Shown: positions 1-11,212, counted from the first letter of the stretch. The stretch: DNA of 64,000 nucleotides from Agrypnia vestita (GCA_016648135.1 JADDOH010010861.1:1-64000), one strand, 5' to 3'. Notes: generated from the sequence alone by a model not told the origin. Numbers and translations are program-made.

Positions 1-1789
1 TCACAAGTTGAGACCGGTCATCCGACGAACACAGCCCGTTGGCACCGTGGATACGTAATCCACGGACCGGTCCTTGGGCCCCGACAGCGCTGGCCACACC
101 GGCCTCGATGAGGGTAACCGTCGACCCCTCATCGAGTAACGCGTGCACTTTGACTTGCCCTAGGGGGCCACTCACGATCCCCGGAAGCACTTTTAAAAAC
201 ACTGTTTGCTGGTACTCCCGGCCTCCCGTGAGGCCCACTGTGTCCCCATTCGGAGGGACCGCGTTAGATGCCCCGCGCGATGGCCTATTCGATGGAGCAC
301 CCGAGTCTCCCGCGCGCGGCGCACTATGTAGCGTGCGGTGGTGTAGCGCGCGACAACCGCTTACACCACACCGCTTGCTTCTACACTGTTGGGACCGGTG
401 TCCCTTCACCAAACAATTGAAGCAAATGGCCATTTCTTTCACTATGGCCCATCGGTCGGCCACTGGTTTTCGCGAATACACTCCGCACTCAGACACGGGG
501 TGTTCCGCCACTTTGCAGATACTGCACAATATTTCTAGTGACTTCCGATTCACTGTTTCACTGTCGCTTGTCATATTCACATGTCCGCTTCGGCGAACTG
601 CAATTTTCTTTGATCGACATCCGGCATAAGGGGCCATCTCCATCAAGCCCACCAGCCATTCTGAAAGATCTTGGAGGGTAATGTTGGTTGATCCGCCCTT
701 CCTCGAGTTCAGCCACATGAGTCTTGCCGACATAGGTAACTTTCCGACCATTTCGGTCAGCAACTGTGGTGATGTCAGGTACTTGGCATCAAATCCGCGC
801 ACAGTTGCTACCACATTCCTGATGCTGATGGCGTAGTCCGTCAGAGCGTCGGTCGGCGAATCGTCAGTGATGCGAGGGTGGCGGCGCACTCGTTCCAGCA
901 TGCTATCCACAATATCTTCCGAATTTCCGAATCGATGTTTCAACGTCCGAATTATCTCCGGCACGTTATACGGATCGACCAGCAGTGGAGCCACGGCTTC
1001 TCGTGCTCTCCCTTTCAGGGCCATCTGTAATCTGATGATGTTCTCAGCAGCTGATAGTCCACACAGCGCCGTGGACTGCTCATATTGAGCGTAGAAAGTT
1101 GGCCACTCGAAGGGATCCCCAGTAAAGTGTGGAAGCTCCTTGGCTCCCGATTGTCGTGCCAAAATCGCTGACACTTGAGCTTCTCAATTGGCAGTGTGCG
1201 ATCGGGGGCTCTCGGTTTGGCGGTTTCTTCGGATGGCTTCTTCAATCCAAGAAGTCACCATTTCTTCAGGGTCGGGTTGGTTCAAAACCCTATCTCGGGT
1301 GAACGCACTCGCTCCTGGGCACCGCTCCGGCAGTGCTGATGGGTTGGAAGAGGTGTGTAAGGCCTCGTCCCTTGCGGTTTCAGCCGCATCTCGGATGGTA
1401 CGCCTGGCCGCGGCGTCCACAGAAGGTGCCTTGTTCGGGGCCCCAGGTGGTTGCTGCTCAATACTCACCAGGCCCTTTTCAGGGCTACCAGATGTGTCGA
1501 TTCTCGTCGCAGCTCCGGCTGCGCTCATCCTGGGAATCGTCGTCTGGCTGGCAGTACACACGCGGATTAGCGCATCCGCGTGCTCTCGTTGGAGATCTCT
1601 TGCGTGTTGTTGCTGTCGACGGAGCTCTGCCCTCAAATTGCGGATGGTGTCCTCCGTCGTCACGGAATCCCGTGTCTCCCTCGTGTAGTCACGGTCTCCG
1701 TCGGAACCGGCCTGTTCCGACTCATCTCGATGAAGTTCTTCCTCCTCTCGGTCACGGGCGTGACCCGATCGTAGTCCTGATCGTGACAT
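1..1789 (-). pseudogene. BEL/Pao-type retrotransposon gag to protease, 5' part
   Basis: Minus-strand reading frame starting at ATG 1789-1787 and open to the left window edge except for one TGA at 1186-1184. The first 200 residues are charged and low-complexity, with a likely coiled coil (RNLRAELRRQQQ). Just after the stop comes the gag core typical of BEL/Pao (motif GDPFEWPTFYAQY near 1090-1119). Two CCHC zinc knuckles follow (CSICKVAEHPVSEC, then CFNCLVKGHRSQQC near 390-430), and then an aspartic protease signature LLDEGS near 125-145. Reverse transcriptase and integrase would lie left of position 1. Gag packages the element RNA and the protease matures it in the cytoplasm. With a single stop and no frameshift in about 1.8 kb, the copy looks young. 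Family assignment is strong; whether the stop is natural readthrough or a lesion cannot be told. Confidence 0.85.
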
Positions 1790-2250
1790 TGTCGCTGGTG
1801 ACGTGTAGCTGACGCGTAGAACGGAGATCCGGCTCGAAGGACCAGCTGTTCCGGACGGGACCGCGCAAAAATATGGGGTGATTCCACCGCCTTACGGTCA
1901 GGTCAACCTGATGGCACCGATATCGCAGATTCTCAGACGAAAGCGAGATCGTATAAAAATTCGCTGAGAATCTTAGAGCGGTCCAAAGGCTGAAGCAGGA
2001 GTCGAGTAGAGAAGAAGAGAAAGTCGCAAGTAGATCTGGAGGTGAACGCAGGAGCAGAACTGAACTCTGGGTTCCTGCGCCACGTAATTTATTTCATCAA
2101 AAAATCAGGGCCCCGCACGCCCAGGCGCATTTTCAACGACCAGTCAGAGGTCGGCATTTCGGAAACCGACGACACCGACCTCTGTCTGACGGCGGGATCA
2201 CTACTCATAATTCGAGTCGCAGCTCTATGAGCAGTGGTCCCGTATTCAAA
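1790..2250 (-). other. BEL/Pao element leader and probable 5' LTR region
   Basis: This stretch lies directly upstream of the gag start on the minus strand and is more GC-rich than the flank beyond 2250. A TGGCGCAGGAACCC string on the minus strand near 2070-2084 begins with TGG, as primer-binding sites do. The adjoining bases do not end in CA, so the LTR boundary is not fixed. The other LTR is outside the window, so a direct comparison is impossible here. Confidence 0.35.
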
Positions 2251-3224
2251 ATATTAATAAACATGTAACTAAACATTCTACTATAGTTATAACATACTAT
2301 TTTTACACATTTATATTATATCTTTCTTTTGTTTCAATAACAAATGTCTCTCAGGTTCATCCTTCATGGAGATAATCGATAAAAAGGGGGCCAGACTCGC
2401 CAAGCTGGGTGCAATAATTTCGTATATTTGGTCTCTCTGGCGAGCCTGGCTACACAAATTCAATATTTTTTTTTACATAAAATTATGTAAAGCCATATAC
2501 AAGTGATTGCGAACAAAATCATATTAATTTTTACATTTTATAATTTTTGTATAAAAATGGCGACTTCGGCACGGTACCGATGTCGCAAGAGGGTACTGAA
2601 TTGTGTTTGATAAAAATGGCGACTTTGGCACGGTACCGATAAAATGGCGACTTCGGCACGGTACTGATGTCGCTAGAGGGTAAAACCGATGCCCCCGGAC
2701 TGTGGCGATACCGTACTGCAGTCGCCCAATATTACGATTTGGGAAGATTAAAATCTTTTTCAAGAATCAAATCATGCCGCCGCGATTTCTTCTTACATCG
2801 CTTACAACATACACAAAAACATTTTTAACAACAAAATTAATCCGATAACGTCCTCCCAGTGATGTCAAAAATAAACTTTAAAAAACATACATACAAAAAT
2901 TACAATAAATAACTTCGGTTATTTTTAATAAAAAATGCGTCGAGCGCGCTAGGCATACCCAAAGAGTTTTATTTATTCTTGCCCATCTGCGCGCTCGCGC
3001 TCACAATTCATGTGATAAAAAATGCAATAATTAATTCTAAAAAATCAAAATACAAAAAAATCACTTTTTTCTTTAATAAAATGTTCATCAGTGCCAACAT
3101 TTGGAGATTGGTAAAAAAGGCCCGATTAAGGGCCACCGGTTTTTTCTTGTCCGACACATTATATTATACAACACACACTTGTGTAAATATATGTGAGACG
3201 TAAATAATAGTGTTGACGTGAATA
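2251..3224. other. AT-rich non-coding stretch
   Basis: No coding signal was recognised. It holds a short imperfect inverted repeat (GCCAGACTCGCCA at 2391 and its partner near 2437-2451) and the small tandem array listed separately. Around 2935-3000 two GCGCGCT-type strings stand out from the AT-rich background. Confidence 0.4.
2554..2667. repeat. Three-copy short tandem repeat
   Basis: Three copies of a 26-28-base unit with core ATGGCGACTTCGGCACGG start at 2554, 2612 and 2641. The first two are separated by a 30-base spacer (GTCGCAAGAGGG and following) that is partly repeated after the third. The units differ at single positions (TTCGG or TTTGG; TACC or TACT). No family is recognised. Confidence 0.75.
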
Positions 3225-3425
3225 CGTCTTTATTTAATTAAGATCAATTATTGAGTCTCACAGATACGAATCTATTTATACGAGAAACGTGTATGAGCTA
3301 GTTTAAGTGATCACTCTACACAATGCAACGTTCACAAATTCCATCTTAAGAACAACCACACATTATTAAATTTTTGACATGTGTATATATGTTCCAAACC
3401 TGAAAACTTTCGTGTATTTGAAGGG
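3225..3425 (-). repeat. Family B inverted-repeat element, copy B1 (partial)
   Basis: It opens with the family B arm (TTAATTAAGATCAATTAT, then GAGTCTCACAGA) and continues into the family core (AAGTGATCACTCTACACAATG, shown here split by one change) in the orientation opposite to copy B3 at 32.7-33.1 kb. The distal arm is missing or too decayed to see. No protein is encoded, so it is non-autonomous. Confidence 0.7.
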
Positions 3426-4770
3426 ACTTCTCGTTAAATAATATAATTAGATTTCGCAGCTTGTGATGAGACCTGTATATTTTCAAAGTGGAGTATTAAG
3501 AAATATTATTTTTAATGTAATTTAATGTAACGGGGCTAAAAAGAATCACACACTTATGTCAAGTGACACTTGTTTTAAATGTTCACAACACTATCGGAAA
3601 GCATCTGAAACATTCTACAAGAATCTAGAAGCCACGAGAAGCGTCTCCTATGCACTGGGAACGCCTAGAAGGTTCGATACCGGCGTTGACCAGATATGAA
3701 TAAGACGCGCGCGGGGGTAAAGGAGTTGATGAAACCAAAGCGAAGGTAGCCGTGAATTATCTGGAAAAGTTTTTACCTAGCAAAATAAACCAAAGTGAAT
3801 AATACTATATAATTTGTAGAATTCTATGTTTATTTTTAATGGAAATGAAGATTACATATAATTTAAAAAAATATATATAGTTGTTTCGATTATCTGATCA
3901 TAGCATTAATTTTAATGTTGGTTTTCAAATAACGGTTAATACAAAACTCGCAAAACTTTGTAATAATATTTATCAAAATTTAAATAATCTCAAATTTCAT
4001 TAATAATTAAAAAAAATATATATATTGATCACTTAGAAACCTGTTTAAAATCTATTACACTAAAAAAAGTCCTGTTATTTTTTCGAATGCCATTTTCAGA
4101 ATATGTTACATTGTGCTCATATTTCCATCGTCAGACTGCGTGACGATACCCATAAGCTGTTCTCAAAATGGATCCTGGTAACCCGACAGGAAACTCATGA
4201 AATGTTAAGTCAAAATTCAAAATCATAACCACTTTGTGTTCTCCAGTGTTCAGGGATTACGGCTCAATGACCTCATCTCACTACCCCTACTTAACCTCCC
4301 TCTGATCTTCACGGTGGCCATTTCTTAGGTAAAGTACTCGGAACATGGAAACTTTCCCCCCCTAACGTACTAAATTTAATATATGTATATGCACACACAC
4401 ATGCACTCCCCCTAACCGTGTACACACACAAAACAACATCAACATTGAGGGGTTTATTTATATCATTTTACAATTTATTTTAGTCAACGAATTTTTAAAA
4501 ACTAACCTAACCATAATAACAGAATCTTTACTGTCACTATGATATTCTGGGTGATTCAAATAATAAAATTAATTTGGAATATTTTGCATTTTTTTAAGCT
4601 GTTACCCGTCAAAAATGATAGAACATCGGTTCGTGTCTTTGTCAAGCCCTGGTATATATTTATCTTTTTGCTGGTCCACCGAGAGGCTGTAGCAAAATGC
4701 TTAGAGCGGCCGGTTTGGGTTTGCTGGCCCGGGGTTCAATTTAGTTTGTAGTTTAGTTTATTTATTTAGA
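3426..4770. other. Non-coding stretch, unassigned
   Basis: No recognised gene. Around 3590-3790 a slightly GC-richer segment resembles the end of an LTR in texture, but no TG...CA borders were found. Around 4670-4740 there is a tRNA-like run ending in GGGGTTCAA, too decayed to call a SINE. Confidence 0.3.
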
Positions 4771-4833
4771 CAGACAGACAGACAGACGGACGGATGGACA
4801 AACGGACGGACGGACAGACAATCAGACAACGAA
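4771..4833. repeat. (GACA)n-type microsatellite
   Basis: Sixteen degenerate tetramers of GACA and GACG type follow GTTTATTTATTTA. The next bases, AACGAAATTAAT, resemble those after a similar CAGACAGC run near 10650, so this is probably the tail of a decayed retroelement. Confidence 0.75.
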
Positions 4834-5240
4834 ATTAATATATTTGATATCTAACTCAGGAAACAATAATTTTTTCCATCATCTTTTGCAGTGCAGATAG
4901 AACGAAATACTATAATATTACCTTTAAACTTTTGAACATTATTATTATTATAGAATATATAATAATTAAATATTCGACAGTGTATCCCAGAAAACTACAC
5001 GTAGAAAAAACTTGCCCATTCAGATGGGGTAGTTATAATTTGGGGTGTCGGGAATAACGTTACTGAGTGACTACTTATCTTTAACACACGGGAGATCTGA
5101 TCGTTAATCTAGAATCAATTAATTTTAATGACTTTACAGTTGGGTTACTAGTCCGTGTTCCGTGCCCTGAATAACTAAGTTGTTGCGCCCTCCGATGAAA
5201 GAAATGTAATCAATAAGCTTAAAATCGAAAATTAATACAT
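4834..5240. other. Unassigned non-coding sequence
   Basis: No repeat partner was found elsewhere in the window for this segment, and no reading frame of note. Confidence 0.3.
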
Positions 5241-5248
5241 AAATAAAC

Positions 5249-5827
5249 TAAGGATGCATCCGATACCGATATCAATACAAATATATCGGCGATATTAATT
5301 TGGCGATACATTTTGAATTTCGCACTACAGATAATCCATGTGTAAACGCGCCATCTTCGCGCTTAATTCGTTCATTTTTAAACGCGGCACAATTTATCTA
5401 CGTTCGGGGAATCCACGGAAAATCCGAACACGGAACACGTGTCGCATCAATATTCTTACTATTCTCAAACTAAGCCAAAAATCCGTGCTATAATAGGACT
5501 AAATTGCTGGTGTCCTGGAATGGGGCTCGAACCACCCACCATCAGATCACTAGGCGAGCGTCATGATCACTGGGTACACCAACAAGCTACTCATATAATA
5601 ATCTGAACGTAATGTTTTGATAAATTACAATTTTTTAAATCTCATTGTAAGTAAACATTCTAAATAAACATTATACAAGTAATTTCGTATGTTTCTGATC
5701 TAAACCCACAACTTTTTACAACTTTTGAAATCTTCACTGTCCACATCGGTATCGGTATCTTCGATACATTTTTATAAATATCGGTATCGGTATCGTATCG
5801 ACAAAAGTGCGTGCCGATACATCCCTA
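5249..5827. mobile_element. hAT-type non-autonomous element with 8-bp target duplication
   Basis: The ends are inverted repeats: TAAGGATGCATCCGATACCG on the left, and on the right, read inward, TAGGGATGTATCGGCACG. Both sides carry the same 8-bp flank AAATAAAC (5241-5248 and 5828-5835), the duplication length made by hAT transposases. Subterminal GATACC/GGTATC motifs recur on both sides. The 579-bp interior encodes no transposase and contains a SINE in minus orientation. It would need a hAT transposase supplied in trans. Confidence 0.9.
5425..5598 (-). mobile_element. tRNA-derived SINE, family S1, copy 1
   Basis: Read on the minus strand, it starts GAGTAGCTTGTTGGTG, has a B-box-like GGTTCGAGCCCC, and continues into a body shared with copies at 9.29, 35.1 and 52.0 kb (TTTGAGAATAGTAAGAATAT and CGTGTTCCGTGTTCG). 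Such elements are transcribed by RNA polymerase III and moved by LINE machinery. It sits inside the hAT-type element, so it arrived after that element or was carried within it. Confidence 0.8.
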
Positions 5828-6019
5828 AAATAAACATAATTATTCTCAGGTCAAAATAATAACACCACTGACAAAACTCTTTGATGAAAAATTCTATTCG
5901 ATGGTCCGATTTCCACTAAAATTACATTATTAGTTATATTATTATATATATTAGACCCACATTTAACTCTAATAAAAATATAATACACCTACCTGTCTAT
6001 CTATACTAGCGAAGGGAAA

Positions 6020-6535
6020 AACTACATTTCAAAATGAAGGCTACAACACACACACGTTCACACTCGTTTGAAGACTACAAAGTGTACACTACATTTGTAG
6101 TTCACTTCACTACGTGAAGTGAACTAAATGTAGTACTACGAAATTGTAGTACCTACTAATGAAGTGAAGTAATTTTAGTACTACAAAAATGTAGTGTTAA
6201 TGAAGTGAACTATTGCAGTACTACAAAATTGTAGTACTAATGAAATGAATTAATTGTAGTACTACAAAATTATAATGACCTGCAAGAAGTGCTTCTTAAA
6301 AAGTGTACTACTACAAAATTTTCAAAACCATGAGGGGGGCTGTTTCAGTTTCCAGAGATTTCTTCGTTCGGTCCCAAAATTTTTCAAACCACGGGGGAGG
6401 GGGTTTTCGATTTCCAAAAATTACACATAAGAAATGTACTACTTGAAGTATGTACTCGTACTTTGAATAACTTTGAAGTGTGTGTAGTTTGTAGTGTGCA
6501 CTACATTTCAAAATTTGTGAAGTGTAACTAACTAA
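6020..6535. repeat. Tandem and palindromic TAGTACTACA-rich array
   Basis: About five degenerate units of roughly 55 bases carry paired motifs TAGTACTACAAAATTGTAGTAC and GAAGTGAA. The array is bordered by related ends (ACTACATTTCAAAATGAAG near 6022 and ACTACATTTCAAAATTTG near 6500). A similar GTAGTACTACATT string reappears at 7000-7015, beyond the LINE insertion, which suggests one element split by it. It may be the interior of a DNA transposon; no transposase is seen. Confidence 0.7.
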
Positions 6536-6544
6536 CTAACTAAC

Positions 6545-6985
6545 TAACCATCACGCCGTTTCCCCGCAGGGATAGGCAGAGAGGATTGAACGCCACACTC
6601 TTCTATCCTGGCACACCACTTTTGCTTCGGCAACATTCATACATCTTCTCATACACGTTCTACAGTTGTTGCGGCTTTTAACAGGGCCATCCTTAAATAC
6701 TTGCAGTACCTGACCGTGCCAGGTCTTTCGCGGACGCCCTCTATTCCTGTTGCCTTCAACACTCGCCTCATATATTTCCTTAACCATCCTTTCCTCTTTC
6801 ATACGTTCCACGGCATCTCATCTCAGCACTCCTTTCTTTATTCTATCTACCACACTACAGCCAGCATTGCATTCACTTCTAATTTGTTCATTCGTCACTC
6901 TATCGGCCAAAGATTTTCCACACAAGCGTCTTAGTGACCGCATTTCCACCGCATTCAGTCTACTTTCATACCTTTTGTGATGTGT
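6545..6985 (-). pseudogene. LINE reverse-transcriptase C-terminal end, GTTA-tailed family, copy 1
   Basis: On the minus strand the frame encodes the C-terminal region that follows the reverse transcriptase in insect LINEs: VKEIYEASVEGNRNRGRPRK, then CMRRCMNVAEAK, then VWRSILSAYPCGETA and a stop. Upstream, in a broken frame, are NAVEMRSLRR- and DRVTNEQIR-like segments. The 3' end is a (GTTA)n tail, seen on the plus strand as TAACTAACTAAC. The copy is strongly 5' truncated, as usual for target-primed insertion. It lies in the array described for 6020-6535. Confidence 0.8.
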
Positions 6986-7039
6986 ACTCTTCAATATAAT
7001 GTAGTACTACATTGCATTGCGCTAGTAGTGAGTACAGAG

Positions 7040-8171
7040 CGCACCCATCACTAATATATATGCACATCTAGCTAGGTATATACGCATCCATTTTTTTTAC
7101 TACGGCTAGCGCCGATTTCAACGGCCATTTTTATTCAACAATCATTGTTGATTATAAGCTAACTAAAATCATAAATAATCATTTTAACAGTACATTTACC
7201 TAAATTCACCGAACCACTGAACGCGAAGACGCGGTGAGTAAAATGCTTAAATATAATTACATAAATGTGGAGACGATCGCTCTGAGAAATTTATCGCGTA
7301 GAGATCTATATAAATAAAAACAGTATTAGGAGCTCCGTACCGAACCTCTCTCTGTTCTAATCTCGGTGGACCAATACGTGGAGTCGTTACTCCCCTGCGA
7401 ATGGCCTTTTTTATTGTTAATTATCCGAGTAAATATGCGGTAATGGATTTCGTGAACCGATTCCAACTTTTTCCGGCCTTTAAGCGCCGTGGTTAAAATA
7501 ATTACTCTCCGAATGGAGGGAGCGTTTCAGCTGTGACAATCGACGTTCTTGCAATTTTTTTAAATGCGAGTGTCGTGAAAGGGTTATGCAAAATAACATT
7601 AATACATGCATAAAAGAATTTATAAAAGACATTTCAGTATTATGATGGCTACAAAAATGCAGTATGCAGTGCATGGTTTTTGCCATTGCCAGTTTAAAAA
7701 AATAACCAAAGTGTATGAATTTCTTTTTAAAAAACGAGGTGTACAAATTATTTAAAAATCCATTTATTTAAAAATACATTATTTAATGTGTATAAATATT
7801 ATATATACGCTATAAGGTATACAAACATATTTATATTTTTTACGTAATGTTTACTTTTTCTGCTGGCAAGTATATTTTTGGCGTTTAATTTATAGGTTAG
7901 AATGTACCCATGGTTGGAAATATGTCAAATTCAAACGCATACGAACCTTTATTAAAATTGCTCTAAAAACGATGTATGTATTGCGAAAAATTGTCATTTT
8001 CAGTATCAAAAAATAACCAAATCGTATGAAAAGTAGCAGACAATGGGCTATAGCCAATCGCAAACACTAATAGCCGCGCAGCGCTCAGTACAGCCGATAG
8101 CCAAATGCAGATAGTAATGGCCTCGTAGTGGTCAGTACTCCCATCCGCAGGGCCTAACAACAAGAAATCTA
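7040..8171. other. Apparently single-copy stretch
   Basis: No repeat partner in the window and no long reading frame. At 7177-7190 a pyrimidine-poor acceptor-like CATTTTAACAG and at 7234 a strong donor-like GGTGAGTAAA bracket 43 bases (7191-7233). From 7640 to 8050 three short similar strings (AAATAACCAAAGTGTATGAA and variants) recur at 7695, 7940 and 8010. Confidence 0.3.
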
Positions 8172-8345
8172 TATATAGGGTTATTTGGAAAACATTAATA
8201 ACCTCACAAGACTATATTTCTGCTTTAATTATGAGTCAAAAATGTTCGAGCAATAATGATTTAATATTAATAGTTTATGGAGATAAGCGACATCTTTTCA
8301 ATATTATTTTTTGTAAAAGGTTGCACTGTCATTACGCGTTCTTTC
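8172..8345 (+). repeat. Family D fold-back element, copy D1 (one arm)
   Basis: It begins AGGGTTATTTGGAAAACATT and matches the left arm of the 9.47-10.01 kb palindrome through TATGAGTCAAAAATGTTCGAG and TATTTTTTGTA. Only one arm is present, immediately left of a hAT transposase remnant. Confidence 0.75.
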
Positions 8346-8384
8346 TCTTCTGTCGACGCCTGGCAGAGAGTTAGTTAGTTAGCT

Positions 8385-8595
8385 GTCGGACTCCTTCCTC
8401 ACACCCTGCAAATTGGTGGCCACTATCTGGAACAGCTCTACCAAAATATATTCATACAGGCAGTGCGATATTACGCAATACCTGTATCGGAAATGTTCTC
8501 ACGTTTCGTCTTTAAAAGGTGCGCTGTGATATAAACTCTAGAGAAATCAATCCGCACCGACATCCGTTACTTACGTCCGTAGGTAAAAGCAATTT
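8385..8595 (+). pseudogene. hAT transposase C-terminal remnant
   Basis: Plus-strand translation contains YYAIPVSEMFSRFVF, then a stop and IRTDIRYLR. This is close to the conserved C-terminal dimerisation region of hAT transposases (IPxxSxxxERxFSxAG, then a RxxL segment). One stop and several substitutions show it is dead. No inverted-repeat ends were paired with it, so it cannot be tied to the hAT-type element at 5.25 kb. Confidence 0.5.
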
Positions 8596-9284
8596 AATAC
8601 GTCTGCTGTACCGTTGCCGCTGGATTGATCTAGCCGGCTGTGTATAATTTTAAATCGACATTGGTGTTCTCAAATAGGTTTTTTTAATATGGTAACCTAC
8701 ACACGAGTTATGTGACTCTGATATTTTATTTTTTAGAAGTGACTTATAGTAGATATGAAATTAAAAACCGTTACACCATTGTAAATAAATCAAAATATTT
8801 TTAAGAACTCTTCTTCATTCAAACGGAAATTAATTAATACATTTTAATTATTTAAATAATTTTATTTCTTGCCTTTTATCTTACTAATGATTTATCAATA
8901 ATATAAAGATTTTTTTTTTCAAATTCGTTTTTCCGGGAACATTTTGGTTTGAACCCTGGTAAGGCATCACACGACACACTGGGATTTCATTATTAGACGA
9001 TTTTGTAATCAATTAATCAAAAAACATTTGTTTTCAAAGGGATTCTTCAATGGTTCATATTTAATAATGTGCATAGGAAGAAAATAAACACAAATAAGAT
9101 TTTATGCAAAAAATATAATTCGATATAAGAACACTTTTATAATATATATTTATATACTTGTATTTAATTAATAATAAATAAATATAATTTAAAGTTTCAG
9201 ACGAAATAAACACATTATGGTGAGACATAATATAATATATTTGTAATAAAATTTGAAACCACTTATTGCAATAAGTGGTGGTAC
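8596..9284. other. AT-rich sequence, possible SINE trace
   Basis: No gene. Around 8945-8960 the minus strand reads CCAGGGTTCAAACC, like a tRNA T-arm, but no body or A-box could be matched. Confidence 0.3.
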
Positions 9285-9458
9285 GTAACGCATCAATATT
9301 CATACTATCTTAAAATAAGCTAAACGATTGTGCTATGGAAATAGGACTGACTTGCTTGCGTGTCCTGCAATGGGGCTCGAGTCATCAACCGATAGATCAC
9401 GAGGCGAGCGATCGACCATGGCGAACGTCACGACCACTACACCAACAAGCTACTCAAT
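9285..9458 (-). mobile_element. tRNA-derived SINE, family S1, copy 2
   Basis: The minus strand opens GAGTAGCTTGTTGGTGTAGT, contains the B-box-region string ACTCGAGCCCCATTGC, then TAGCTTATTTTAAGATAGTA and TGAATATTGATGCG, matching copy 1 throughout. It adjoins the fold-back element at 9.47 kb. Confidence 0.8.
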
Positions 9459-9469
9459 AATTTTATCAG

Positions 9470-10013
9470 TATGGTTATTTGTAAAACATTAATAACCTCG
9501 CAGGACTATATTCCTGTCTTGATTATGAGTCGAAAATGTTCGAGCTATTGTGACCTAATATCAATAGTTAAGGAGATATGCAACATCAAAGTTTGCATTT
9601 TTTTTCCAATATTTCTGACTTATTTTTTGTACAACGTTGGACTATCATGACAGTAACTTACATCGAATGTGAAAAATTCATTCCCTTTAATACAAGTCAA
9701 ATAAAAAAATAAAAACCTTAGAATTCCAATTGGAAAACATTCCAATTGGAATTTTTTCAGGGTTTTTATCATTTTATTTAACTTGTATTGGAACGAATGA
9801 ATTTTTCGTAATCGATATGAGTTACTGTAATGATATTCCAACGTTTTACAAAAAATAAGTCAGAAATATTGAAAAAAAAATGCAAACTTTTATGTCGCAT
9901 ATCTCCTTAACTATTGATATTAGGTCACAATAGCTCGAACATTTTCGACTCATAATCAAGACAGGAATATAGTCCTGCGAGGTTATTAATGTTTTACAAA
10001 TAACCCTGTATAT
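9470..10013. repeat. Family D fold-back element, copy D2, near-complete palindrome
   Basis: Left arm (from GGTTATTTGTAAAACATTAA) and right arm (to TTAATGTTTTACAAATAACC) are reverse complements with few differences over about 265 bases each. The centre is AATTCCAATTGG, a short spacer and CCAATTGGAATT near 9720-9755. The ends ACAGGGTTATTTG recur in copy D1. It encodes nothing convincing and resembles a non-autonomous fold-back DNA transposon. Confidence 0.9.
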
Positions 10014-11033
10014 GCGACGCATATATTCAGTTTCATATAGTAATTCTAATTTATTATGTGATGAGACATCTAAAAATAATCCTGTTTCATCGGCTTGTAG
10101 GGGTCCTCTACCACGAATCAGAATATTCAAACCTTCTATGTACTTCAGGCAGCTTCCTCATCAATCGTCACACTTTCTCCAAAAATGGTTTCAAAAGTGA
10201 TACCGTGAAAGAAAATAATTTCTTCAATCCGTCAAAGTCAACCGGTTCTGGCCTTAAGTATTTATTCCAGTATGTGGGGATGTTAGTGCAGTTCCACACA
10301 TTCCATATAAGTTCACGTATATTGAATTATAATACAAGCAATACATTAGAAATATAAAGAGATAAGGTATATAAGCAAAAATTATTGAAGCAAGTAGGTA
10401 CCTACGTACATGATGTAAAAAAAGTTATATAAAATAATACCTAAGCGAAGAAGTAAAAAATTATAATAATATTAATATAGACTAGCTGTAACTCGTCAAA
10501 AATGGCGATACTTTTACATGTCGGTTCCTAAAGAAGACGTTTTTGTTTATTTATAAAAAAATAAAAATGTATATAAAAAAAAATTTAAAAAAAGAATTTA
10601 CGTACGTTACAGGAAGTTACGGATAGACGCACAGAAACACAGACAGCGAAATTATTATTATTGGTATAATATATCAGAAAAACGCCTTTGGCGAGATGTG
10701 GCATGTCGATTATAAGACAACAGTATCTTTTTACAATATGCATCGATGCTGGAGGCTGGACTAAGGAGGGCTTTCAGGATGAGGATATCAGAATTGCTTA
10801 TTGCGTGGGTATTCCCAAAATGACGTAATTTCTACACATTTTTTGGTGATGGTGTGATTGTTATGCGCCCTTTTTTATTGATACTCGTGAATTTTGTCGA
10901 TTTTTACTTTCAACAAAATAGTTCGAAATATCCATGTTTCTTCAGGTTTGTGTTTTGTGGAATATTCTGCTTTGTTTCTACGACCTATCTGGCCGAGAAG
11001 TATTTTTTCTATACGGTACTGCTGGCCTAAGAC
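10014..11033. other. Non-coding with a decayed retroelement tail
   Basis: From 10485 (CTAGCTGTAACTCGTCAAAA) to 10670 the text resembles the degenerate 3' ends of insect retroelements, with CACAGAAACACAGACAGCGA before an ATT-rich tail. The remainder shows nothing recognisable. Confidence 0.4.
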
Positions 11034-11212
11034 CTCTTTCATTTAAGAAAGGCAATCAAATTAGTATGTGTAAGCCGTACGTACGAGGCACGTTATTTTG
11101 TTATGTTGGTGTTCACGAGTATAAACACCAACACAACGAAACCACGTGCCTCGTGCGTACAGCTTACACATACTAATTCGATTGTCTTTCTTAAATGGAA
11201 AGAGGATTACTT
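11034..11212. repeat. Fold-back element, about 80-bp arms
   Basis: Arms share ATTAGTATGTGTAAGC, ACGAGGCACGT and GTTGGTGTT, inverted around the loop near 11115. The outer ends are CCTCTTTC(C)ATTTAAGAAAG. Identity is about 85-90 percent by eye. No protein and no second copy were found in this window. Confidence 0.85.

Noticed and set aside
39..629. Plus-strand 196-codon frame
   Set aside because: Antisense shadow of the minus-strand gag-protease region; the reverse strand holds the zinc knuckles and protease motif.
3600..3640. Heat-shock element (GAA/TTC repeats)
   Set aside because: The spacing of GAA and TTC units is off by one base from the consensus.
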